Shown here: in pieces, positions 43,561 through 57,705 of the stretch | Layout: the number at the start of each line of letters is the position of its first letter | How positions within the stretch are numbered: the stretch's first letter is position 1 | Source of the DNA: Verticillium longisporum | Taxonomy: Eukaryota; Ascomycota; Sordariomycetes; Glomerellales; Plectosphaerellaceae | Reading direction: 5' to 3' | Assembly (NCBI GenBank): GCA_019188255.1 | Contig: JAETXT010000006.1 | Span: 62,001 to 126,000 of the forward strand | Length of the DNA: 64,000 bases | Notes under the pieces: model-generated | Database searches by the model: none | What the model saw: only the letters and a program-made list of their open reading frames with translations | Told to the model about the DNA's origin: nothing | Position numbers and translations under genes: made by a program

Positions 43561-44725
43561 ACTAATTCGGAGAAAGCTCGGAGCGATAGTTAGTATAACT
43601 TAGAAGAGGATATATAACTATATAGTAGTAAAACTAATATATACTATACTTAAGATTTTTTAAAATAAGGTCTTTAATAGAAATAATAGATAAATATTTA
43701 AAGGATATATTAAGTATAATATACTCTATAAGCGAATAGCTACCCTAAGCGAATAGCTATTCTAACCTAGATTTTATAAATATTCTAATTAATAATATAA
43801 TTAAAAAGCGATAAATTAATTAAATTTAACTTCCTCGTCCAATTTAGATAATAAGAGAATAAGCTAATAAATTTATATATTATATCTAGTCTTACTATAT
43901 ATAGTATAATACCGTTTCTTTAATTCCGACTAAATTAAGTGCTTTAGATTTTACTATATTTCCTCTCTTATCTAGCTATTAACCTCCTTCTAAGTAATCT
44001 AGTCCTATCCTTTATTTAGAGTTATACTTCCTCTTTCCTAGAAACTTATTTTTTTACCTATTAATACTAGCTTAATATAGTATTTTCATTTTTAAATATT
44101 CTTATTTATAATTCTATTAAAGCAAACTAGTATATAATTCCTTTTATACCCTTTATAAAATACTTAATAGCCTTTATTAGTCTAAGTTCTAAGTAATAAC
44201 TAAGGATAATATTATCTTAATAGATAAAGGGATTATAGAGAGATAAATTAATAAAAGAATATAAAAGAAAAGGAGATATAGAAGTCGTTATATCTCGAGA
44301 AGGAAGCGTCGGAGGAAGGAACGTATTAAAGATCTTAATAGCCCTGATTTTTAGCTATAGAATAGTATATTTTTTAATAGGAATAGAGGTAAGCGTTTTC
44401 GGATTAAATTAATATAAGTACTCGGATTAACCCTAAAGGAAGTAGGGCCTATCTAGAAGAGTATCCATTTATAATAATTAAGGGTATTAAAATTAGATAG
44501 GAATTATTATATAATAGGAAGTAACGATTTTATTTAAAAATAAAGATATATTCTTATTATAAAAACCTTAAAAAGTAAAATAAGGGAATTACTCTATATC
44601 TAATAGATTAACCCTTAGGGACTAAGTATAGATAAGGCGCTTAGACTATTTCTAGATCTATAGGGAAGTAGAGTCGGTTCTATTCTAGCTTATAAGCTAA
44701 GCTAATAAGAGATAAGAGAAATTAA
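43561..44725. repeat. RIP-mutated DNA, element type not identified
   Basis: About 1.2 kb rich in TpA and devoid of frames. No motif could be assigned. It abuts the inverted-repeat element at 44,726. Confidence 0.6.
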
Positions 44726-45761
44726 ATAGTTATTATTATTTAATAGTTCTATAGAATTATATAAAGATTATACTATTATATAGCTCTACCTTTTCTCTTT
44801 TTAATAATATAGATATTAATATAGTTTAGCTTTTATTTTAGCTATTAGAAGGGTTATAAGACCCTATCTTCTATAGCTTTAATTATTAATATTAGAGAGC
44901 TTCCTTAATAATAAGAAATATAACCCTTAATAAAATCGGATTATAAATTAGCCTATATAGTAGTTATTAATATTCGAGATATCTATAGTTTATATTCCCT
45001 AGAAGACGTCCCTAGAAGTATTAGTATCTTTAACTTTATATCTAGCTTCGAAAGGACTATTTCTAGGTTATAAAGAGTAAATCTAGCTCCTCGAAAACCT
45101 CCTTATATATTCTTTTATATAATTATATCCTAGAATATAATTGAAAATACTAAAAGGAAATCCTCCTTTATAATATAATTTATATCTACCTTTATTTTAA
45201 TCTCGATTTATCGATTATAGGCTTTTTTTAATAGTTTAAAATACTTAATATCTAGAGGTTAGAATAGATAGGATAAATAAGGAGGTACATAGAGTATAAT
45301 AATATTATTATTCTTATAATAGAGCTCGAATTTAATAGAATAGTAATTTTTATAATTATTAAAGATAAAAAGGCAAAAAATACTCGATTTATATAGCTTA
45401 ATATAATAATTAAAATATTTAATTTAATTTAGATTAATATTATTTATAGTCTAGCTATTTAGAGAAGTTATAATTTTCTAATTATAAGGAAATATACCTT
45501 CTTTATATTAGGATAAGAAATAATATTTACTTATAATAATAATATATAATAGGATATAAAACCTAATTATATTAATATTCTAGATTATTATAATTTATTC
45601 CTAATTATTTAATATAGGGGATAGGGTCTTATAACCCTTCTAATAGCTAAAATAAAAGCTATACTATATTAATATTTATATTATTAGAAAGAGAAAAAGC
45701 AGAGCTATATAATAGTATAATTTTTATATAATTCTATAGAACTATTAAATAATAATAACTA
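44726..45761 (-). mobile_element. RIP-destroyed pogo-like element with long inverted repeats (copy E)
   Basis: The interior (about 44,880-45,450) aligns with the transposase region of copy D at 58,150-58,650. Shared stretches differ by RIP transitions, for example CTCGAAAACCTCCTTATA against the CTTGAAAACCTCCCTGGA of copy D, both followed by the A/T run, and CATAGAGTATAATAATATTA against CATACAAAGTGTAATGATCT. The ends, 44,726-44,871 and about 45,610-45,761, are inverted copies of each other over about 145 bp (outer sequence ATAGTTATTATTATTTAATA). This is far longer than the inverted repeats of copies A-D. At about 1.04 kb it is shorter than those copies and is internally deleted. Confidence 0.65.
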
Positions 45762-48401
45762 TATTAAATTAATATTAAAGGATTACCTAAGTTCGTAATT
45801 ACTATATAGGATTTATTAATATAGTAATTACTAGAGCTAGGATTTATAGCTCTTAGGAGTATATAATTGATAATTTATATAATTAGTAAATTAAATAAAT
45901 ATATCTAATTTATATAAATAATAATAATTTAGAGAGATAGTATTAATAATGATTATAAATCTTATATTATTAATTCTATTTATTTAAAGCTCTTAAATAT
46001 AGCTAAAATAATAAATTAGGGTTTATATAAATAGTAAAGCCCTCTTAATACTAATTAATATTATATTTAATATAATATAGAATAGCTAGAGCTAGAGAAG
46101 TTAAGATCGATCCTATAAATAGTAAATTCACTATATATAAGCTTATTAATTATACTTTATAAATAATCGTAAGAATACTATTTACTTTAAGTATTTTAGG
46201 ACTCTTATAAGAGCTTAATAATAGGGAAACGCTTTATTATATAATTTATAGGAGTACTATCTACTTTAAATATCTTAGGACTTCTATATTTAAGATTACT
46301 ATTTAAAGTATATTATTAATTATTAAATCTAATAAAGGAAGCTCTATAGAATAGTTAATTGGCTATAATAGAGCTTTAATAGAATAATAATAATAAGCTC
46401 TTTAAATTATAAATATAGCTCTATAATAAAGCTAGAAAATATTTAAAAGATATAATAGGAGTTTAATAATATTCTAAAAGAATTTAATATATTATATTTA
46501 ATATAGAAAGTTAAGAAGGGTCTTAATATTAACTTTATTATTAATAGAATAGAATTATAGTTCCCTAGATTACTAGAATCGGTATCTATAGAGCTTAAGA
46601 GTATTTAGGTCCTTAAAATAATAAATATATATAGGACTATAAAGGGAGTTTACTTCTTAGAAGCGTTTATTAAAGACTTCTAGGGCTAGATTAAAGAGGA
46701 CTTTAACTCCTATAATATAATAATAACTTAAATATTAAAGGTATATCTAATAAAGTATAGGATCCCTCTTCTAGGAGTAACAAATACTAAAACGTTAAAG
46801 AGATTAATATTAATATTCTTATAGGAAGAAATAGTTAATATAATAGAGATAATTAGTATTAAATAGGATTTAGTATTCTAAAGAATAGAAGAATAGGGAG
46901 ATTAATAGAACGATAAATAATAATCTATAGAGAATGCTTAACTATCCTAAATCCGAAAACTATAAATAGGGAGGATAGATCCTTAATAGCCCTTAATTCT
47001 AGAATTATTTAATTAATAGAATAGATAATCTAATTAAATAAGACTCTACCCTTAAATAGTATTTAGAACTTATTAACTTAGTATTATATTTTATTATTAT
47101 ATAAATCGGTTAATTTATTAATTAATAGAGTTATAATTAAATAATTTATATTACTTTAGAATAAGGAGAATAATTATTCTAAGGAGACTTATAATATCTT
47201 TTATAATAAAATATATATCTTTATAAACGTTTATAAATTATTATATATCTATTATATATAGCTCTATATATTCTTCTTAAATATACTTTTCGAATATATA
47301 TAAACTTTCTTCCTAGAATATATAAACTAGAATATAGGATTCTATTAAATATATTTAATAATTAAATAAGAATTTAACTTAGAGATTAATAGAGCTTAAT
47401 ATTATATAGATTAGAGCTCTATAATATTTTACTCTATAATAATAGAGACCGATAATATAGGAAAGCTATAAATAGAAGTTCTTTAGATCCTTCTAAATAG
47501 GCTTTAATAACATTATAGAATATTTAGCCCTATATTTAAAAAAGAGATTTATCTCTATATAAATACTATAAGGGTAGTTTAAAGTATCCTAGAGCTAAAG
47601 ATTATATAAATAAAACTAGAGCGATCTTTTAATATATTATCTAAATAGCTTAAAAGTATATTAAAAGTAGAAGAGAATATTAGAATACCTAGGTACTTCT
47701 ATATTAATAGATATTATAGGAGGGGATATTACTAAGCTAATAGAAGAGGAGATTATAGAGAATAATCGATATATAGAATTAATAATTATTAATTATCTAG
47801 AATTCGTAAATATTAAATATATTCTAAACTAGATTATAAATCGATAAAATATTCTTTTAAAGAATAATAATACTTAAAAGAGTAATATAAACGTATATAG
47901 GAAGTATATAGAGATTAATAGAAAGGATATTATTAATTTCTAATAGTAATAGAACCTATTAAGAGCTCGGAATTAGATAATCCTATTTCCGATAAACTAG
48001 GAATAGATAACGTTTATAAGTCTAATCCCGAGAATAAACTAATAAATACTTATATTATATACTTCTTAGTAAATAAATTGTTCTAATATAGAATTAGGGG
48101 GAATAATCTAAAAGCTAAAATAATAATTCTAATAGAATAGCTCTTTATTTAGTATTAAATTAATAATACTTTTATATAATATAATATTATTCTTAATATA
48201 AATATAATATTAATTTCTATAATAGGAGCTTTATAGATAAAGGCCTTAATAGCTTTAATATTAAGCTTAATAGTTAATAAATAGGGAATAGGGGCTAGAA
48301 TAAGATTTAGAATAGGAAACCCTATATCTATAATAGAAGAGATTAGTATTCTAATATTAATTAGGAGAATTATATTCTATATTATTTTAATAGATACTCT
48401 A
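45762..48401 (+). mobile_element. RIP-mutated copia copy 2 (5' LTR, gag, start of pol)
   Basis: The 5' LTR spans 45762-46050 (TATTAAATTAATATTA for TGTTGAACCAATATTA). The following sequence aligns with the leader, gag and early pol of the young element, almost base for base, with C-to-T and G-to-A changes. One 27-nt gap lies in gag. At about 47,966 it has one base more than the young element, and at about 48,097 it has GGGGG for GGGG. Both differences restore the gag-pol frame. It is interrupted by pogo C and resumes at 50,262. Confidence 0.9.
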
Positions 48402-50259
48402 ACGTAATCCACAAGCGAGTGGTTCACCCAAGCGAGTGGTTCACTTCGCCCGGGCCCACGACCTACACCTGAATTCTACAGATTCCACCTCCGCCCGCGA
48501 TGGAGACTCTTTCAAAAGAAGGTCAATTATTCCTTGCTATCCAAGCTATGGACAATGACCCGAACCTAAGCGCCCGGAGTGCTGCGAGGATCTACACCGT
48601 CCCCTTAACGACGCTCCTCCGACGCCAGAAGGGCAAACCCTCCCGACGCGAAAGCCCGCCCAATTCTGCCAAATTAACAGTACTAGAAGAGAAAACTATT
48701 GTCGAATATATCCTTGACCTAGATGCGCGATCTTACCCTCCCCGGTTGGGTGAGGTCGGAGATATGGCGAATCGCCTGCTTGCCGACCGTGACGCGCCAC
48801 GCGTCGGGAAGAACTGGGCCGCAAACTTCGTCAAACGGCAACCAGAGCTCCGGACGCGTTTCTTTCGCAAGTACGACTACAAGAGGGCCCAATGCGAAGA
48901 TCCGGACGCGATAAACGCGTGGTTCCGCCTCGTGCATAACATGATCGCCAAGTACGGCATCCAAGAGGCTGACATGTACAACTTTGACGAGACCGGCTTC
49001 CAGATGGGCGTTATCGCCAACGGAATGGTCGTGACCAGTTCGGAAAGACGGTCCAATGTGAAGATGAGGCAGCCAGGCAACCGGGAATGGGTTACGGTGA
49101 TCCAGGGCGTTGGCGCGTTGGGTTTCTCCGTCCCGCCGTTCATCGTGGTTTCGGGCAAGTACCACCTCTCGAGCTGGTACCAGGACGACGCGATTTCTCG
49201 CGACTGGAGAATCGCAACATCTCCAAACGGCTGGACGACGAATGATATTGGTCTGGAATGGATTCGGCATTTTGACAGGCATACAAAGTCCCGTACTTCG
49301 GGCGGTTATCGCCTACTGATCCTGGATGGCCACGAAAGTCACCACTCGGTCGACTTCGAACTCTACTGCAAGGAGAACAACATCATCACACTCTGTATGC
49401 CTCCTCATTCGTCACATCTACTCCAGCCTCTCGATGTTGGGTGTTTTGGCCCACTAAAGAAAGCATACGGTCGGCAAATCGAGGATAGGATGAGGGCGGG
49501 TACAACGCACATCAGCAAAGAGGACTTCTTCCCGGCGTTTTCGGCTGCATTTCAGCAAGCAATGACAGAAAAACATCCAGGGAGGCTTTCGAGGAGCGGG
49601 GCTTGTCCCCCATAACCCGGAAACAGTCCTGTCAAAGCTGGATGTGAGGTTGAGGACGACGACGCCTCCGGGGACGTCCCACGGGGAGCGTGATTCTTGG
49701 GTCTCTAAGACGCCCACTAACCTGCTCGAGGCAGGTTCCCAGACTGACTTCATCAAAGGGCGAATCTCACGCCACCAGGGAAGCTCCCCAACGTCAATTT
49801 TAGATGCTGTTGACTATCTTGCGAAGGGGACGCGGGGTGTTATGCACCAGATCGCTCTTTTGAAGTCAGAGGTTATGATCCTTCGAGAGGAAAATGCTAC
49901 ACTAAGCCGACGCCGGAGGGCCAAAAGCTACGTCTCCGGGAAGGAGGAAGCATGGCTGTAGGCGAGGGACAGGACAAGATTGCTCAGAAGGAAGTAGATA
50001 TCCAGATAAAAGAGGAAACGCTGCAGAACCCGGGTCCCGCGTCGTGGTCCCAGCCGAAGAAACGATGCTGTAGCGTATGCGGGAAGACCGGCCACAACGC
50101 GAGAACTTGTCAGGTAGCTATCTCATCGTCTGCAAAAGACGAGGAGGAGTGATTTTAATTGATTTACGGCGTTTGGGTTGAGGTTTTCCTCGGAATGTTT
50201 GTCGGGTCGGGGTGAAGTGAACCACTCGCATGGGTGAACCACTCGCTTGTGGATTACGT
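48402..50259 (+). mobile_element. Fot1/pogo-like DNA transposon, copy C
   Basis: 1,858 bp, TA duplications at 48400-48401 and 50260-50261, same termini as A and B. It differs by one A fewer in two A runs (after MTEK and after RRRRA) and a single substitution near the zinc knuckle. It sits in the protease region of RIP-mutated copia copy 2; the host sequence resumes at TTCCTACTTTATATT, matching the young element at 21,764. Confidence 0.95.
48500..50152 (+). CDS. Pogo/Fot1-type transposase, three frames (copy C)
   Basis: The first frame (48500..49615) equals copies A and B through MTEK, including all three catalytic Asp, but then ends HPGRLSRSGACPP because the A run is A5. The second frame (49644..49961) starts MRLRTTTPPG and breaks after RRRRAKS because a second A run is A4 instead of A5. 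The knuckle segment (49952..50152) is a third frame. Compared with an A7 form (as in copy D) the first run is two bases short. Either this copy has decayed by slippage or the runs are mis-called. Confidence 0.88.
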
Positions 50260-50261
50260 TA

Positions 50262-50314
50262 TTCCTACTTTATATTAATAATATAGATAATCTCGGAATC
50301 TATTTAGATAATAT
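50262..50314 (+). mobile_element. RIP-mutated copia copy 2, short continuation
   Basis: About 50 bp continuing copia copy 2 (TCTCGGAATCTATTTAGATA for TCTCGGAGTCTACCTAGACA). It then stops abruptly at the LTR of the oppositely oriented copy 3, so copy 3 inserted into copy 2 or recombination truncated it. Confidence 0.8.
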
Positions 50315-53300
50315 TATTAAGAGGGCTTTACTATTTATATAAACCCTAATTTATTACTTAAGCTATACTTAAGAGCTCTAAATAGGTAGGGTTAGTAATA
50401 TAAGACTTATAATTATTAATAATACTATCTCTCTAATTTATTACTACCTATATAAATTAGATATACCTATCTAATTTACCGATTATATAAACTATAAATT
50501 ACGTACTTTAAGAGCTATAAATCCTAGCCCTAGTAATTACTATATCGGTAAATCCTATATAGTAATTACCGACCTAGGCAATCCCCTAATATTAGTTTAA
50601 TACTAGCTATCTTTTCTTTATAGATAGGATTACTTAAAGGACTAATATCGGGCTCTATTACCTAGGTTAATAGCTACTATAATACGCTTATAATCCTCTA
50701 GTCTCTAGCGTATTAGATCTATTATCCTAATCTATAAAATAAATAAATAAATAAGTAAATAAGTAATGATAGGAGAATAATAGATAGAATAAGGAAAGAT
50801 ATAGCTTAATATTACTATTCCTATAAGTATTAAATCCCTAGTCCCTAGCGCTATAGATTAATTAAACTAGCTATTAAAAATAGCTCTCTAAGGAAACGAA
50901 TTAAATTATAATTAAATAATAGGAATAGGCTTTTAAACCCTTTAAAAAGGAAATAAATAGTAATTAAATAGTATAATAGCTAATTAAATAGCGCTTTTAT
51001 AATAGCTAGATATAGGCTCTTAAAGTCTCTAAATTACTAATATACTAATAGAGGGTAGAAGAATAATTATTATTGCCTCTTTTATTAGCTTTCTTAATAG
51101 GAATAATAGAATTAAACCGCCTTTAATAGGAATAATAGAATTAAATTACTTAAATAGGATTAATAGATCCTATTAAGCTAATTTAGTAAATACTATATTC
51201 TATAAATCTATATATCGAGTTAATAAATTATAGTAATTCTATTCCTTTTACTTTCTTTCTTCCTTATAACGATTCTTTATTTTTAAGATTAGCTAGCCTA
51301 ATCTACTATTTTAGAGCTCCAATAATTATTAAATCCCTATTTTTACTATTCTCTCTCTCTCTTTTTCTCTTATCTTAGCCTCGATAATACTATTTAAATA
51401 TATAGCCCCTATACTTATTAGCCCTCCTACTAAGAGAGTAGCGAAGCGTAAGAACCTAGTTAGTATTAATCGTAGGAGCTATTAATTTAGGATATAATAT
51501 ATATATATAATAATATTTATAAAGTCCCCTATTTAAAGTATTTAAAATCTTATTTTATTAATAAGTAAATTAAAACTAATACTAATAGTATATATTATAA
51601 TTTAGAGCTTAAGGGTTCCTATTATTATAAATATATTTCTAAATACTCTTATAAACTAATATAAGCTTCCGCGATCTCTATTTTCTAATATCTATAGCTT
51701 TAACGATTATTATCGATTATTATCTATAATCTAATTAGGGCATTTAAGCCTATTATAAAGTTTTTAGCTACCTAGGATAAGAATAATAAACTAATAAGCT
51801 CTCTTCTCTATTATTTCCTTAATTATCTAATTATACGATTAGCTAATAGAGGATATAGGATATAGAGAAATAATATATTATCGTAAAGGGTATATTAATA
51901 AGTATTAAGGAGGAGGAGGCGAAAGGGGGTAATGACCTTAATAAAGACTTTAATAGTTTTTATAATATTAATTATAAAGTAGCTAAGCGGGCTATAGCTC
52001 TATAGCTCTTTAATTACCTCTAATAGAACTTATTAGAATAATTAAACTCGGATTCTTTAGATTCCGAGGCTTAGTCCGCTTTATAGAGTAATTACTTTAC
52101 TATTTTATTAATTATAGGGTTATCGTTTTTACTTCTAGGGTACTCGTTTTTAAGCTTTATTATATTTTTATTAATATTAATTAGTTTTACCCTTTAATTA
52201 TTCTTTTCTTAATATTTAATTTATCCTTTACTCCTAATTATAATTTCGTTAGAGCTTATTAACGCTTCTAGTACTTAATTTAATACTCTTTTAATTATTA
52301 AATCTATAGGGTTATCGTTTCTAGTAATCTAATGAATTTCATCGACTTTATATTCTTTATAGCTTTATTATAATATTATAAGATCTATTATTAAACGTTT
52401 CTCTATTATTATACTTAATTAAATTAAATATTAATAGAATAAGTAGCTATTAATATAGATAATTATCTATAGGAGTAATAGTTCTAAGTATTTATAGATC
52501 TCTTAGAGCGTCTATTTAAGGATATAAGCTATATTAAAGCTATTAATTATCCTATAGATCTTATTAATTAAAATTAAATATATAATCTATTTATATTTAA
52601 TAGATTATTAATAGAGGATATTATTATATATTATAAAGGTATTCTCTTAATTATAGGAACGTTTATTATTAAGGAGGATAATAAATCCGATCTATAAACT
52701 TAGGTCCTTATTATTAATAAAGGACCTATTAATAAATATATAAAGTTAAACTATTAAGAGATCTAAGCGTACGTAATTTAGGCTATAGCCTATATTAATA
52801 ATCTACTATTATATATATTTATTAAACTATTTAAAGTCGTCCTCTTATAAGTTCTTAGCTTAGGCTATAATAGAGAAATCGAAGGCTATTTCTAATTAAT
52901 AAATTAAAGTAATATAAGTATTACGAGCTCTCTAAGTAATATATTCCTACTCTAAGCTCGCTATCCCTAGGGCTACTAGTTCTAGGCGATTACCTTAGCC
53001 TTTCTATTAAATTATAAGATCTTTAATTTTAACTTTAATAATATAATTATCAAAGATACCTTTAGAACCTATATTAAGGATAGAAGTAGGCTTTACTTAG
53101 AAGCTAGTATTTTCGAGCTCTATTTATTCCTTCTATATAAATATAGGCTCTCTAAAGTTAAAAGTATCATTAATTTATATCCTAATTAATCTAAAGCTCT
53201 CTCTAGCTCTAATTAAAAGTAAATATAGATCGTAGCCTATTAGAATAGTATTTAAGTACTCTCTATAATAGTATTAAAAGGTTATAAACTAATAGAGACT

Positions 53301-56300
53301 TAATTCTATAATATTATAGAGTAGCTTTATAATATAGTAGACGATTCTATTAGGGTATCTATATTATAGCCCCTTAGGAATATATAGGAGAATATTATAT
53401 AATAGATCTTTAGCGCTCTAAGTATAAGCTTAATTAATATTATAGAATATTAATTAATAATTATATTATTATAATATTAAAGTAATTATTAGGATTAATC
53501 GTTAATTATAGTATATAATCGTAAATGATTATATTAATAGAATTATCTTCTCCTAGTTATTATATCCTTAAACTATTAATCTTAACTTCTTATATAGGGC
53601 TTAAGGGAGGCCTTTTACCTCTCTTATAAGCTAATATCTAAAGATCTTAATACTAGGAAATACGAATCTCCTAATTAGTACGATTATTCTAGCTATTAGG
53701 AGTAAATCGATTTCCTCTTAATCGGATTATTTAAATAGCTTCCTAGGGGTCGTTATTCTACTTTTATTATATAGTTTAATAGCTAGGTTATAACCCTATT
53801 ACTCCTTTTTAATAATAGATTAATATTTAATCTATAAAGTCTTAATTTTATTATTCTTATAATCTATAAAAGCTATTTATAATAAATTTATAGCGTTTAT
53901 TAACTTCCTAAGTCTCCTATATTAATATAATAGAATCCGCTCTAAGTATTTAAATAGCTCTAAGGTCTTTAGAGTTCGAACTATTATTATCTCTTTAATC
54001 TACTAATCTAGCGATCTATTATATAGCTTAATATATATTCCTCTAAACTCTATTAAGCTATTAACTATTTCGATTATAATTACTATATTAGAAATTAGTA
54101 TAATTTTATAAGGATTAATCTATTTCTCTTATTCTTAGAATATAAGATTATCGCTTCCTAGTTCTAGCGATCTTAATAGTAACTATTTAATATCTAATCT
54201 ATTATAGCTATTAAGGGTATTATTAACCTTCTACTTAGTAATAATTTATTAAAGCTCTATTATCGCTTTATTATTTACTTTAATATATTATATTTAGGTT
54301 ATAATAAGTATTAAATTAATAGTAATCCTAGGTATTACCCTAAATATAAATAATATAAATATTAATCTATTAGGCCTAGTAATATCGTTTATTACCTTTA
54401 TAGCTCTTTAAAATAGCGATTCTAGGCTTATATTATAAGATTCTACTTTTAAGATCTTATACGTTTTATATATTAGCTTATAATAGCTCTTAACCTTATT
54501 AATTAATTAATAGGCCTCTATAAGGATCTAATAATAAATTATACTTAGGAAGTATACCTCTACTTTAAACTCTATAAAGGTAAAGTTCATTCTAGTATTA
54601 ATAAATACGATATCTAGAGGCCTAAGGTATATATCTAATTAATACCTCTTAAGAGCTTCCTATATTATATAAACTATAAAATTAGGAATAAAAGTTATAA
54701 ATTAGAATCCTATATTTATATTAATTATATAAAGAATAAGCTTTCTATTTAAATATATAATATCGATTAAAATCTTATAATTAAAGTCGATATTTAATTT
54801 TAAAGTAAATTTAAAGTATTATAGAGACTTCCCTTTAATTTAATAATAGTAATAGAAGCCGTTTATTAGCTTTAGAGTATCCCGATTTACATCCTAGTCT
54901 ACTCTCTAGAATAGATTCTATAAGTTCTCTATAGATAAGTAATTAAATTATTTATAAATATATCGGAGCTCTACTTCTATTAGAAATACTATTCTATTAT
55001 TCTCTATCCCTATTATATATATAATCCCGGAGCTAATATAGGTCTTCGTATCTAGGAAGAACTATAAGTAGCTCTATTTACGAAAAATAGGTATATACTC
55101 TTAGATCTCCTTAATATACTTTATTAGCGTATTATATATATTATCTAAATAGACTCTAAGATCGTCTATATTCTTAATATAAAGTAGGAATAGGATATCT
55201 ATTAGGACGATATAGAATAGAATTCTCTTAATTAGTATTAAAATAGTAATCTCCTCTATTATAGAAATAGGATTTCCTATTCTAAATCTTATTCTAGCCC
55301 CTATTCCCTATTTATTAATTATTAAGCTTAATATTAAAGCTATTAAAGCCCTTATTTATAAAGTTCCTATTATAGAAATTAATACTATATTTATATTAGG
55401 GATAATACTATATTATATAGAAGTACTATTAATCTAATATTAAATAAAGAACTATTCTATTAGAGTTATTATTTTAGCTTTCGGACTATTCCCCTTAATT
55501 CTATATTAGAATAATAAATTTATTAGGAAGTATATAGTATAAGTATTTATTAATTCGCTCTTAGGATTAGATTTAAAAGTATTATTTATTTTTAGCTTAT
55601 TAGAAATAGGATTATCTAATTCTAAGCTCTTAATAGGTTCTATTATTATTAAAAACTAATAATATCCTTTCTATTAATCCTTATACGCTTCTTATATATA
55701 TTTCTATTATTCTTTTAAACGTTATTATTCTTTAGGAGAGTACTTTATTAATCTATAATCTAGTTTAGAGTATATCTAGTATTTACGAATTCTAGATATT
55801 TAACGATTATTAATTCTATATATTAGTTACTCTCTATAATCTCCTTTTCTATTAATTTAATAATATCTACTCTTATAATATTTATTAATATAGAAGTATT
55901 TAAACGTTCTAGTATTCTCCTCTATCTTTAATATATTCTTAAGCTATATAGATAATATATTAAAAGATCGTTCTAGCCTTATTAGTATAATCTTTAATTC
56001 TAGGACGTTTTAAATTACTTTTAGAGTATTTACATAGAGATAAATCTCTTCCTTAAATATAAAGCTAAGTATTCTTTAATATTATTAAAGCTTATCTAGA
56101 AGGATCTAGAGAATTTCTATTTATAGCTTTCCTATATTATTAACTTCTATTATTATAGAATAGAATATTATTAAGCTCTAGTTTATATAATATTATATTC
56201 TATTAATATCTAAATCGAATTATTATTTAATTACTAAATATATTTAATAGAGTCCTATACTCTAGTTTATATATTCTAAGAAGAAAGTTTATATATACTT

Positions 56301-57703
56301 TAAAAATATATTTAGGAAGAGTATATAGAGCTATATATAGTAGATTTATAATAGTTCGTAAACGTCTATAAAGATATATATTTTATCGTTAAGGATATTA
56401 TATATCTCCTTAGAATAATTACTCTCCTTATTCTAAAGTAATACGAATTATTTAATTATAGCTCTATTAATTAATAAATTTATTAATTTATATAATAATA
56501 GAGTATAATATTAAATTAATAGGTTCTAAGTAATATTTAGGGGTAAAGTCTTATTTCTTTATAATTAAAGTATAATCTTTTATTAACTAGATTACTCACT
56601 CTATTAATTAAGTAACCCTAGAACTAAGGGCTATTAGGGATCTATTTTCCCTATTTATAGTTTTTAGATTTAGGATAGTTAAGCGTTCCTTATAAGTTAT
56701 TATTTATCGTCCTATTAATCTCGCTATTCTTCTATTCTTTAGAATATTAAATCCTAATTAATAGTAATCGATTCTATTACGTTAAGCATTTCCTCTTATA
56801 AGAGTATTAATATTAATCTCTTTAATATTTTAATATATATTATTCCTAGAAGAGGTATCCTATACTCTATTAGATATACCTTTAGTACTTAAGTAATTAT
56901 TATATTATAGGAGTTAAAGTCCTCTTCGGTTTAGCTTTAGAAGTCTTCGATAAACGCTTCTAGGAGGTAAACTTCTTTTATAGTCCTATATATACTTATT
57001 ACTTTAAGGATCTAAGCGCTTTTAAGATCTATAGATATTAAATCTAGTAATCTAGGGAATTATAATTCTATTCTATTAATAATAAAATCGATATTAAGAC
57101 CTTTCTTAACTTTATATATTAAACGTAATATTCTAAGTTCCTCTAAAATACTATCGAACTCCTATTATATCTTTTTAGCGCTCTTTAGCTCTATTATAGA
57201 GCTATTATTATAATCTAAGGAGCTTATTATTATTAATTTTATTTAAGCTCTATTATAGCTAATTAATTATTCTATAGAGCTTTATTTATTAAGTTAATAG
57301 CTAGTTATATAGCCTAGGTAGTAATCTTAAGTATAGGAGTCCTAAGATACTCGAAGTAGATAGTACTTTTATAGATTATATATTAGAGGGTTTCTCTATT
57401 ATTAAGCTCTTATAAGAATCCTAAAATACTTAAAGTAAATAGTATTCTTATTATTACTTATAAAGTATAACTAATAAGCTTATATATAGTAAATTTACTA
57501 TTTATAGGATCGATCTTAACTTCTCTAGCTCTAGCTATTCTATATTATATTAAATATAATATTAATTAGTATTAAGAGGGCTTTATTATTTATATAAACC
57601 CTACTTTATTACTTTAGCTATACTTAAGAGCTCTAAATAGAGAATAGGTAATATAAGATTTATAATTATTAATAATACTATTTCTCTAAATTACTACTAC
57701 CTA
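50315..57703 (-). mobile_element. RIP-mutated copia copy 3, minus orientation
   Basis: The 3' LTR spans 50315-50602 (reverse complement form, TATTAAGAGGGC ... TTTAATA). It is followed by the complementary form of the young element's 3' UTR; the pol stop region lies near 52,063 (CCGAGGCTTAGTCCGC). Pol and gag then read right to left to about 57,540, and a 5' LTR begins at 57570 and is cut after about 135 bp by pogo D. The 3' UTR is about 1.1 kb longer than in the young element because of an unidentified AT-rich insert around 50,650-51,930 that includes a CT-rich tract (51,350-51,370). Confidence 0.85.
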
Positions 57704-57705
57704 TA

